From Theristus sp. LFF4_11 (lineage: Eukaryota > Nematoda > Chromadorea > Monhysterida > Xyalidae): a stretch of 64,000 bases of DNA. Location: assembly GCA_030248135.1 (NCBI GenBank), contig JASANC010001084.1:1-64000 (forward strand). Direction: 5' to 3'. Each line of letters begins with the position of its first letter. Positions within the stretch are counted from its first letter, which is position 1. The notes below the pieces were generated by a model, which was given only the letters and a program-made list of their open reading frames with translations, had not been told where the DNA came from and searched no databases. Positions 1 to 8,727 of this stretch are shown here, one piece after another. The position numbers and the translations under genes were made by a program.

Positions 1-401
1 CTCCAACTGGGAGTAAATTTTAAGGCAAATTTGCGACATCAGAATGTCGCTGTTTGACACTGAAAGCAGAATGCGTTTAGCATTCTGCATATTGAGAGCA
101 TAAAGGGGCGAATGAGCCCTGCTCACTCAAAGAGATCGGCCGGGCCGATCAGTAATGCGCACAATTAGTGCGACCTTTTGTTTGTGTGTTGCGTGCACTT
201 GGTATAGTGCACAAAACACCGTTTTTGCTTCCACTCTGTGTGTGTTTGTGTCTGTTTCAGGCTCAACATAATTCATATTGAGCAACAAACACAACAACAA
301 ATAATAATTGTTGCGCGCACGAGCCCGCGGGGCCGCTGAAAAACACCACGGAGGGAGAGCAGCCGCCGTCGACCGGGACCGCCGTTCCTGCCGCCGCGGC
401 G
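1..401 (+). other. Leader upstream of the giant ORF
   Basis: No gene is visible here. If the element is an LTR retroelement, this is the region between the 5' LTR/primer-binding site (not in the window) and the ORF. It contains AAC/CAA-rich sequence near 285-310. Short ORFs on both strands are shadows of the main ORF or chance. Confidence 0.4.
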
Positions 402-3400
402 TTGGGCACGTCGGCGACGACGCCGACGACCGCTGGGCAACCAGCGGATCAAGATGGGTCGCATCAAGGCGGCGACCCATCCCGAAATGCCATGGCAGTG
501 GTTTCGACCGCTGCTGACGGCAGCCATAGTGAGAGTCCGTCACACTTGGTGATGGACATCAGTGGTGAGGGAGCCGCTGATGATAATGCTGCGGCAAATG
601 CCGCAGACCAAAATCCACCGCCACCGGCGGATGGAATTGTGAATCCCGCCGATGACGGCGCGGATGATAACGTCATGGAGCATGACGATCAGCTTGGGTT
701 GGAGGAACCCATGGAATACCAGGTGGCTGAGGCCCAGCCATCTCGGATTCACTTGAAAGACGGTGAAGAACCGTCGCTCGAGCTGTTCTGGCAGCAGCTC
801 GGTTTTGAGGACGAAGGGTCCAGAACGCTAGTGGAGACTTATCCACTAGCAATAAAAGTAAGCCAGACGGACTCTGAGCAGCATTGCAAAGAGACCGTCA
901 TGGTCTTCGTGAGAGACGATCGGGATCAGTTCCCGAACGTATCAGAAGGTTGGATGAACCTTGCCAACCTCAACAACTGGGTCGTGTTGCCCAGTATGGA
1001 GAACTACCGGCCGATTGCCGCGATTCGCGCCAATCGCCAGTATTTCTTGATGGACGACAATGTCGTCATGACGGTCTGGGCGACTAAAAACCGCCCAGAC
1101 AATTTGAGCGAAGCCGAGCTCCGGTTTCGCATTCATGCACCAAGGGGCACTCCAGGCCCTTGGGTTGATCTGCAAGCCAATTTGCGGCTTACACCGAAAA
1201 ACTTATTCGCGTTGTCGCGAGTAACGTCACAGTGGTCCATTACGGACTTCGGCAACGACTACCCCACAGGTGCCGTCCACCTGTTGGTGAATAGTCTGAA
1301 GTCAAAAGCACCAAGCCCCCGCTTGGTGATGTATGCGTTCGCAGCAGTCTGCGACCCGATAGCTTCGTCGCTGCAAATTCCGCAGTATGACGAAGATTAT
1401 TTGGATGCCGACATGTCTGTCTGGCCCATGACATTGATCCAGCTGATGGATTTCAGCGAGCAGATCAATTTGGAGCACCAATTTTTGGTGCATGGTCACG
1501 CCTCGCTCGCGAAAGAGCAGACGTATGTTGTGCCACGCGGAAATTTTCTGCATGGTCAAATTAGGCCGCATATGCCGATATACACAAAAGGCATGCGACG
1601 TCATAGGGACAATCCGAAATCGGAAATTCTCCCGAATTTGAAACAAACGGGGACCACCAAATTCCCGTTTGATTTGAACGAATCACTGTTGGAAAACAGT
1701 GAACGTGATAAAATCGCTGATGACCTTGTTTGGCAACAGCGTGTTAACGTCTGGCTGATGCTAGACCAGTTGTACAAGCGCACCGCGCCTTGTTTTGAAG
1801 GTGGCAGGGACGATCTGCCACAAGTTTTGCTGCAGCATCACGAGTATGAGGCCCTCTGGTCCTCTCGTGAAAGCAGCTATACACGCTCGGAAGCATTCCG
1901 GCGGCACTCACGATTGATCGGTCGTGAGATTGGTAAGGCTGAGGCCGTCATTTGGGTCACAGACCTGAATGAAAACCAACTCGGTGAGTTGGTGGATTTT
2001 ATGCACCAACAAATGTGCACCATGAATGGTAATGCAGTGCTGCATTACACGTATTTCGAGCCGGATAAGAAGTATCCCGCTCCTGCAAACGAACAGCAGG
2101 AACCTCGGTTCCGAGCTGCCTCGGTTAGAGCCGGGAAGGGCTTTTTGATGAACGTCAAGTACCCCTTGACGGTTTTCTTCGGTGTGGGCGCATACTGCGT
2201 CGCCATCGATTTGAGCTTGATCTTTGATCCGCTCTTGAGAAAAGAGAACAGTACGAAGGTGACTGTTCTGTTGGAGTTCCTGTTGAACAAGGAAAACACG
2301 TTTCACCATTGGGATGACCCAACGGAATTTTTCAAAGGCATGAATGCTGCCTATTCTGAAGACATGAACAACACTCCGTTGTTCGATCAGGTCCAATTCG
2401 AAAATCACCTGGACACACGTCCATTGGTGAAAGCGATTGGATTCGCCAATATGATTGACGCAAGGCCATACCGGTTTGAGCCGTATGGTGGTAATTATGT
2501 GAGCCCAACACCGGGAACGGTGTTGACGGCATTCACATGCAAATTGCACGATCTCGTGCATTTCACCATGTACGGGTTTGAGAGGAATCTCAAATACCCG
2601 GAAGGTTCATGGGATCAAAATGCGATCTCACAGAAACGCCATTTGATCGAATGGCATAAAGATGCAGGCAAGCATTATGCCATGCAGTTCAACTGGACAG
2701 TGCTCGTTTACGACGCACTGTTTTTCTGCTTAGCGTGCAGCGACAAGTTCGCGACGCTATCACATAAACCTCGTTCGAAGGGCGAGGTGAATCAGAGGTA
2801 CAACAAGTACCGCGCCGCTATCGACGTGGGCTTGGCGTACCTGCAAAAGGCCGAAGAGTGGCCGTTTGATTTCGTGCACAAGATGCCGATAGTCACGCGA
2901 GATCTCTCGCTTGACAAGATCTTGAGCAACGAACCGATGCGTCTGATCTTCGCTCAGACATTGATCGAATACGTACGCGCTGTGCGCTACGTACAGAAAC
3001 ACCCTGCGAGAGTGATCGCAGGGACGAACCCACAAGTTCCGCACGCGGTGCCTCGCGTGCCGGACGAGACAAACAAAAACAGGTTCCAACCTGCTTTTCG
3101 TTCTGACAGGCATCTGATGATGCACCAATACGTCCTCAAGAGGGAAACCAAATTGAGGAGATGTTACATTCTTCAGTTGAAAGAATGCTCGAAATCGGCA
3201 GCATACACGCCGTATGCTCTGTATAGCACGGCAGAAGTTTTTCTGCAGTGGTTCAAATACCGACTCCTGAAGTCGACTATTGGCATTGTGATGACCAATG
3301 CATCAAGCGACTACGCCTATCAGCTGGCGAAAGTCGTGTACAGCAAGTGTGCTGAAACACGCACACTGTGTTTCATGCGTGTGGGAGGTCCGCACACATG

Positions 3401-6400
3401 CAGAGGAGGCTGTCAGCCGACACCGCCGACAGAGTTCGAATTGCAGCCACACGTGCCTGCAAGCTATCTGGGAAACCAGATGGAGAAAAGGACTCCATGG
3501 TTTAGCGTGGAGTTTATCAAGGTGGGCCGCCGCTTTGACGACCCACACAAAAAGCATCTGCTTCACAAGCAGAATCAGGTCATTAGGACGCAAAGAGAGG
3601 CTGAGTTTATTGCTCAGGCTATTAGAACGCCAGCCAGTTGGGCCGGTTCGTTTCACATCAGTGAAATCGAAAGGTTGAGTCACTTTGGTGTGATACCAAA
3701 GCCAGATTTGATGGACATCAATCCAACGTTTGTGTCCACGAAATGGCCGCATGCAGTGATGTATGCGTGCACTAATGACGGGGTGTACCCGCCTGGAATC
3801 ACTCCTGACAATGTGTCAGAAGATTGGCGACGTCGTGAGACGTCGGAGCCGACGCATGTCTACGAAGACTTTGACATGCTACACGCTCTGTCCTGTCGTA
3901 TGAACATCAGTACGACAGATTTGATTGAGTTGCCGCTGAACATGCAATTCAGCTACGAAGACGTCAAAGCTTTGACGTTGGCAATTTTGGTGCGTGTCTC
4001 AATCGAACGCATTTTGCACCTGCTGTATCAGCATGGTCTGGAAAGGTATGAGCGTCTGATTCAGAAGCTCATCGATTTGAACAACCTAGTGCCACAAACG
4101 GCACGAGGCACGAGCACTCGCACGAGTGTGTTTCGTTTCTGGAATCCGTTCGTGTTCGACATTCCAGCCAAAAGGAATGACCACCAATCAACGTGGCATT
4201 CACTTAAGCCCGTCTGCGCACAACAACTGTGCGACAGTGACGAGTACAATCTGCTGAAAGACATTGCAGCAGCACGTGCATGGTGGACCGTGTTCCACCA
4301 TCATAAAACTCTGCCGCTCAGGGAAGAGCTGCAGGAAGCGATTGTGCTGGGTGACGAAGCCCAGAAGAAAGCACTGATCGAAAAGATCAGAGGTATGGTT
4401 GCAGTGCCGACAGCACCTGCAAGAGATCCGGTTCTTGAAATGCGTCAAGAACGATTCACGGCCGACGTAGAGGCCCAAGCGGCTGTGAATCCACAGCAAC
4501 CTAATGTGCGTGCCATTGAGCAGCAAGAAAAGCAACCGTTGTCGGTTGAAGATCATCCATCCTCGGATGCACAAGAGCAATCGAGTGCATCTGAAGATGA
4601 CGACAGCCAGTCGCAAGTTTCTACGACTGACAATCCACAGCAACAACAGGGTGCTGCACAACAGGGAGCCTCACGCTTCCGAACTCTCACACCGAGAGCA
4701 CAAGTGCTCGTACAAAAGTACGGCCAAGTGCTGCAGCCACCAGCGGCGCAGCAATATCAACAACAGTTTCCGACTCCGGCAACTGTGGCACCAACGGGAG
4801 TAACACCCAGGATGCCATTTATGCACACCACTCGTGGTGTCAGTTTTGCAGCCGCGGCCGAAAACCGTGCCGCGCTCGATCAAATGCAGCGCGTGTCGAT
4901 CCTTAGACCTCGACTGCCTGCTCCAGATTCTCAAGGCTTCAAAGTGCCTTATGCAAAGCAATCGCGTTCAGCGCGATCGCCGTTGCAGGGAGCCCCTCCA
5001 GCAAAACGGGTCCCTGGACAAGTTCTTCAACGAGAAGAAAGTTTTTCGGGTGAAAGTAACCCGGGCAGAAACCTCCCGAGAGGTCGTAAGCGCAGTAAGT
5101 CTCGTGAACAGAGACTGTTGCTGCAACAACAACAGCAGGTGGAACAAACCTCTGCTGATTTTATTTATTGCCCAAAACGCAATTATTTGACGCCTCCGAT
5201 GAATACATCGCAGGTTGATGATCTTCGTCATTACTACGAAGCTGCAGTGGTGAACCACGAGCTGGTTCCCGAGTTGTCAGAAGCCGTGTACCAAAATGCA
5301 CAGGCTAAACAGACACCGATCACGTTGTCCGATGCAGTGTCTTGCAAAGTGGTGCAAGACAATAAGCGAGCGCAAGAATACATGCGCCCGACCTATGACA
5401 CACTGCCACGACCAGTGTATGTGAAAGATCGCAAAACAGCGAATCTGATAGACAGCTCACCGGAAATGGAGAAACGGCGAGCAGATTATTATGGCAAACC
5501 GAAGCCATTGTTGACAACGGACATCCTACCGTTGGATGCGCCATCATGGTTCGCAGTGCAAGACTTGGGCACGCGAATGAAGGAGAATCCAACAGGATTC
5601 CTTGGGGATGCCAGACGTCAGTCTGCATCGCACGTCGCTAACACGATCAAGTGGCTAGCGTATTTTGTGTCACTCAGTGAACAGGAAGAATTCAACGGCG
5701 ATCCGCCGGATATTCGTTTGATTGGTGCTGGAACACCAACAGAAAACCTCATTCGCATGAGAATTCTGGCTCAAGCAGAAGCTGAGCGAGAAACACGCAC
5801 AAATGTGCAACTGCACTCTGTGCTACAACCTATGTGGTTGCCGCCACTGCCGGGACCGCATCGTTATTGGAACGCGAACGAACAGAACGCGTTCGTGAAA
5901 AATTTCTCGGTTGAACCGAGTGCAATGTTGGAACCAGGCCTCGTTGAGGACCTGAAGAAACCGAATGTGCCTAAACTCACATTCCTTGATGCTGTGCCAC
6001 CGCCGAAAAAGGACGACGCACAGGAGAAAAAGAAGTCGAGGACGGTGAAACCGAGTCTCGAAATGCCAAAGAAGCTCGACAAACTGATGTCGGAGCAAAG
6101 AAAACGATATAGCAAGAAAGCTACATCGTATCAGCTGCCTAAGAAGACAGTCGAAACCAGTTCGACACGAACTGATGGTGATGACACCGAGGAAATGCAA
6201 TCCGGTGACGAAAACGCTGAAGCAGAAAAGCGTCAGCGAGAACTGCTCGAACAGATCAGTTATGATCCGACGATCACATGCAGTGCATGTGGCAATAAAG
6301 GACATGAACACTCAGTGTGTCCACTGATGTACATGTCGCTCGAAGCGGACGCAGCTGAAAAAGCCAAAGCGTCTACGAAATCGGACACAGCCAGTTCGAT

Positions 6401-7103
6401 GAGTAAAAAGCAGAAAAATGCTGAGAAATTGGCTGCACTTGCGAAAGCAAGAGAGGCCGAGAGGCTGGCTAGAGAAAAGTCAGCTCGTGAACACGCGGAC
6501 CCAACAGCCGCTCAGAAAGCTGCCAAGTCGACAGCAAGTCAGGTGACTGATCAACAGTCACAACAAAAACAGTTGAACACAGCCAGTTCAACTGGTCAGT
6601 TTGAAGACACAGGCCCAATCGATGTATTGGAAGCTTGTCGGCGTCTTACGCTGGAGACTCTGCCGCAGAGCAGACCGACAGCAGGAGACGCCCCGAAAAC
6701 ACAACAACAATCGACTGCCGTTTCGACAGCCGCTGATGCACCGTCGGGCCAGGCGTCGAGCGCCAGTTCAGCGCGCGTCTCGGTCCCGACTGGACACCGC
6801 TCACGCTCGCGTGGCAAGAGCAGAAGCACGTCGCGATCGAAGTCGCGCCGTCAGCTGCCGCGAACGACATTGGTGGCGTCACCGCCGGCGTCGGGCTACA
6901 GCACGTCCGACGATGAAGATCGACCGGCGACTGAGGCACCGATAGAGCAGCAACGGCGATCGCGACTGCAGACCGACCCGCCGACCGCGTCGCGCACGGA
7001 CAAAGACTCGTCGAAGACGGCGTCCGACGCGAGCGCGTATTCCACCGACGGCGGCAGACGGGTTGGCACGCCACGAGGCAAGGGGCGCGGCAGACGCAAG
7101 TGA
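402..7103 (+). CDS. Giant Gag-like protein with CCHC knuckle, 2,233 aa
   Basis: This is a single uninterrupted ORF starting at ATG 402 and ending at TGA 7101-7103. The N-terminal ~110 residues are low-complexity and acidic. A long folded-looking region of about 1,230 residues follows that I cannot assign to any family. Residues ~1340-1680 are Gln/Pro/Ser-rich. A retroviral-type zinc knuckle, C-x2-C-x4-H-x4-C, sits at residues 1960-1973 (CSACGNKGHEHSVCPL). It is followed by an Ala/Lys-rich stretch and an Arg/Ser tail at ~2131-2147. Knuckle plus basic tail resembles the nucleocapsid end of Gag, so RNA binding is inferred. TAF1 has a similar-looking knuckle with different spacing, and nothing else here resembles TAF1. 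An endogenized viral structural protein or a domesticated gag are alternatives. No capsid homology could be tested. Confidence 0.75.
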   Translation: MGTSATTPTTAGQPADQDGSHQGGDPSRNAMAVVSTAADGSHSESPSHLVMDISGEGAADDNAAANAADQNPPPPADGIVNPADDGADDNVMEHDDQLGLEEPMEYQVAEAQPSRIHLKDGEEPSLELFWQQLGFEDEGSRTLVETYPLAIKVSQTDSEQHCKETVMVFVRDDRDQFPNVSEGWMNLANLNNWVVLPSMENYRPIAAIRANRQYFLMDDNVVMTVWATKNRPDNLSEAELRFRIHAPRGTPGPWVDLQANLRLTPKNLFALSRVTSQWSITDFGNDYPTGAVHLLVNSLKSKAPSPRLVMYAFAAVCDPIASSLQIPQYDEDYLDADMSVWPMTLIQLMDFSEQINLEHQFLVHGHASLAKEQTYVVPRGNFLHGQIRPHMPIYTKGMRRHRDNPKSEILPNLKQTGTTKFPFDLNESLLENSERDKIADDLVWQQRVNVWLMLDQLYKRTAPCFEGGRDDLPQVLLQHHEYEALWSSRESSYTRSEAFRRHSRLIGREIGKAEAVIWVTDLNENQLGELVDFMHQQMCTMNGNAVLHYTYFEPDKKYPAPANEQQEPRFRAASVRAGKGFLMNVKYPLTVFFGVGAYCVAIDLSLIFDPLLRKENSTKVTVLLEFLLNKENTFHHWDDPTEFFKGMNAAYSEDMNNTPLFDQVQFENHLDTRPLVKAIGFANMIDARPYRFEPYGGNYVSPTPGTVLTAFTCKLHDLVHFTMYGFERNLKYPEGSWDQNAISQKRHLIEWHKDAGKHYAMQFNWTVLVYDALFFCLACSDKFATLSHKPRSKGEVNQRYNKYRAAIDVGLAYLQKAEEWPFDFVHKMPIVTRDLSLDKILSNEPMRLIFAQTLIEYVRAVRYVQKHPARVIAGTNPQVPHAVPRVPDETNKNRFQPAFRSDRHLMMHQYVLKRETKLRRCYILQLKECSKSAAYTPYALYSTAEVFLQWFKYRLLKSTIGIVMTNASSDYAYQLAKVVYSKCAETRTLCFMRVGGPHTCRGGCQPTPPTEFELQPHVPASYLGNQMEKRTPWFSVEFIKVGRRFDDPHKKHLLHKQNQVIRTQREAEFIAQAIRTPASWAGSFHISEIERLSHFGVIPKPDLMDINPTFVSTKWPHAVMYACTNDGVYPPGITPDNVSEDWRRRETSEPTHVYEDFDMLHALSCRMNISTTDLIELPLNMQFSYEDVKALTLAILVRVSIERILHLLYQHGLERYERLIQKLIDLNNLVPQTARGTSTRTSVFRFWNPFVFDIPAKRNDHQSTWHSLKPVCAQQLCDSDEYNLLKDIAAARAWWTVFHHHKTLPLREELQEAIVLGDEAQKKALIEKIRGMVAVPTAPARDPVLEMRQERFTADVEAQAAVNPQQPNVRAIEQQEKQPLSVEDHPSSDAQEQSSASEDDDSQSQVSTTDNPQQQQGAAQQGASRFRTLTPRAQVLVQKYGQVLQPPAAQQYQQQFPTPATVAPTGVTPRMPFMHTTRGVSFAAAAENRAALDQMQRVSILRPRLPAPDSQGFKVPYAKQSRSARSPLQGAPPAKRVPGQVLQREESFSGESNPGRNLPRGRKRSKSREQRLLLQQQQQVEQTSADFIYCPKRNYLTPPMNTSQVDDLRHYYEAAVVNHELVPELSEAVYQNAQAKQTPITLSDAVSCKVVQDNKRAQEYMRPTYDTLPRPVYVKDRKTANLIDSSPEMEKRRADYYGKPKPLLTTDILPLDAPSWFAVQDLGTRMKENPTGFLGDARRQSASHVANTIKWLAYFVSLSEQEEFNGDPPDIRLIGAGTPTENLIRMRILAQAEAERETRTNVQLHSVLQPMWLPPLPGPHRYWNANEQNAFVKNFSVEPSAMLEPGLVEDLKKPNVPKLTFLDAVPPPKKDDAQEKKKSRTVKPSLEMPKKLDKLMSEQRKRYSKKATSYQLPKKTVETSSTRTDGDDTEEMQSGDENAEAEKRQRELLEQISYDPTITCSACGNKGHEHSVCPLMYMSLEADAAEKAKASTKSDTASSMSKKQKNAEKLAALAKAREAERLAREKSAREHADPTAAQKAAKSTASQVTDQQSQQKQLNTASSTGQFEDTGPIDVLEACRRLTLETLPQSRPTAGDAPKTQQQSTAVSTAADAPSGQASSASSARVSVPTGHRSRSRGKSRSTSRSKSRRQLPRTTLVASPPASGYSTSDDEDRPATEAPIEQQRRSRLQTDPPTASRTDKDSSKTASDASAYSTDGGRRVGTPRGKGRGRRK

Positions 7104-7966
7104 TTGTCGAGGACGACAACCGTTTGGATGGCACCACCGCCATTTGATGGACAACGACAGCGTCGTTGCCCGGCTGGACACTGAACACTGGACACTCTGG
7201 TGAAAAACGTTGTTTTTCCGTTTTTGTTTTTGAGCAGGCGTTGCTTGCTGTGTTCACGTGCCATCTTAGCCGTCTGATGCCTTCTGTCCTTTTGTCACGG
7301 ACGTTGTCTGTTGACTGTTGTTGTAACAGTTTTGTTACCTTGTGCCACGCTTGTGTGCTTGTTTTGAGTCCCTTTAGAGGGCTGGTAAAGGTAATTTTAA
7401 TGCTTTGCCACAACACTAACCCAACTTCGATTCCAACAGTTTTTTTCTTTCGTGATTTTTTGTGATTTGTTGTTTTTCGTGTTTGTAAAACACTCTAATA
7501 AAATAACACTTGTTATTTTTCTCACTCACACTTTCGATGTGGTAACATTGAGGGGAACAACCACACGCACTGTCGCATGTGGCCCCGATCACCATTGTGA
7601 TCTATTTTTGTTTGTGTTTCTACTAGTTTGTTGTTTTGCCGGAAGTGTTTGTTTTCATTTTTTTACTTACACGTTTTCTCAAACACAGATCCTTAAGTCT
7701 GTGTATTTTGAAGCATTCGTGCTTGTTAAAAGTCATAGGCGACTGCACTGTTGTATTCGCCCTTAACAAACAGTTGTAATCACCAACAAAATCCACAGTT
7801 TTTCTCCAATTCTTTTATTCACCGTTTTTCACACACCACATCTTTTCAACAACAATCACCATCAATTGTAACCAATACACAATAGTGTAGCGTTTCATAA
7901 ACGTTACTCTTTCACGTCCCACATTTGTGGCCTCGTGGAAGAGGCCTTTTTAAAGGGGGGGGTAGT
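7104..7966 (+). other. 3' untranslated part of retroelement with polypurine tract
   Basis: This T-rich, CACA/TTTT-rich stretch between the ORF stop and the LTR has no credible ORF. It ends in TTTTTAAAGGGGGGGGTAGT, which fits a polypurine tract priming plus-strand synthesis directly before the LTR. Confidence 0.5.
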
Positions 7967-8603
7967 TGTCAGGTCCATACAACGACCGTGTCAACCGCTT
8001 CCAACGTTTCAACGCTAAACTACTCTTTTATCTTCACCAATCTCTACCTTTATCTATTCTTTTATACCAACTCATCTATTCTTTGCACATTGGTTGATAC
8101 GTGATGTGTGTCTTTTATCAGTGTCTTCCTTTGTGTGTATTCTACACTTCACTTCTTCATCGCCTTGACCAATAAAATGCACAAGTATGCGACTTGTTCG
8201 GCCGAAGCCGTCTACCGCCTACTATTAAGGCGTATAGGCGTCCAGGCGATTCAAGGCGTCTAGGCGACAAGGCGTCTAGGCGATATAGGCGACTCACTCG
8301 CTGGGCCCCTATTGGTACCAGTGCCGGTGAACGGTTCGCCTATAACCGTTGTCTTGTGTGCGACATTCGCGCAGCGATGACTTCATCCAAGTCAGTTGTC
8401 TCCAGTCTGAAAACTCAATGTACAACCCGGTCAGAACAAGTGAGAGTTGTTCCGCCGTTCGGTCAACATGTGAGTGCCCTGTCAGGCCATGTGGCAGATG
8501 GTCTACAGTTTGGTACGTTGACTCAACGTCCGAAACCGCTGCCTCGGGCAGTTGATGTAAAAGCAACCACCCCAGTGGCAGTGGGGTCGGGCGTTGCTTC
8601 ACA
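7967..8603 (+). repeat. Putative 3' LTR
   Basis: It starts TGTCAGG directly after the polypurine tract and ends TTCACA, giving TGT...ACA ends. It holds TTTATA at 8061-8066 and AATAAA at 8171-8176. Between 8205 and 8290 there is a run of short imperfect repeats with core GGCGT/AGGCGA. The five bases after the end (ATAAC) would be the target duplication, but the other copy lies outside the window. Confidence 0.5.
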
Positions 8604-8727
8604 ATAACGTCTCTCAACGCTACGCCAAATGTTCATTCACATCGTTTCAGGTTTGTTCCAAATAATGTCACATCACGTTACGCGACATCACGTCAAATCA
8701 CATCACACACGTGATGACACGTCATAC

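Larger units (their letters stand above)
1..8603 (+). mobile_element. LTR-type retroelement, 3' part (5' end outside window)
   Basis: A 6.7-kb ORF without introns, unlike every neighbouring gene, is followed by an untranslated stretch, an A3G8-type polypurine tract (about 7952-7962) and a segment starting TGTCAGG and ending TTCACA. That segment holds a TATA-like TTTATA (8061) and AATAAA (8171), as a U3-R-U5 LTR would. I see no reverse transcriptase, RNase H, integrase or protease motif in the ORF, so the element appears to be Gag-only or non-autonomous. The 5' LTR and primer-binding site would lie before base 1, so their presence is inferred. The 3' border at 8603 is an estimate based on the TGT...ACA ends. 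Confidence 0.55.

Noticed and set aside
1908..2561. 217-codon minus-strand ORF
   Set aside because: Antisense shadow of the giant ORF with no recognisable motif.
6279..6326. TAF1-like reading of the zinc knuckle CSACGNKGHEHSVCPL
   Set aside because: Spacing is the retroviral C-x2-C-x4-H-x4-C, and no other TAF1 region or bromodomain is present.
6646..7416. 256-codon minus-strand ORF opposite the end of the giant ORF
   Set aside because: Shadow of a GC-rich region of the plus ORF; no motif, and it runs into the untranslated region.
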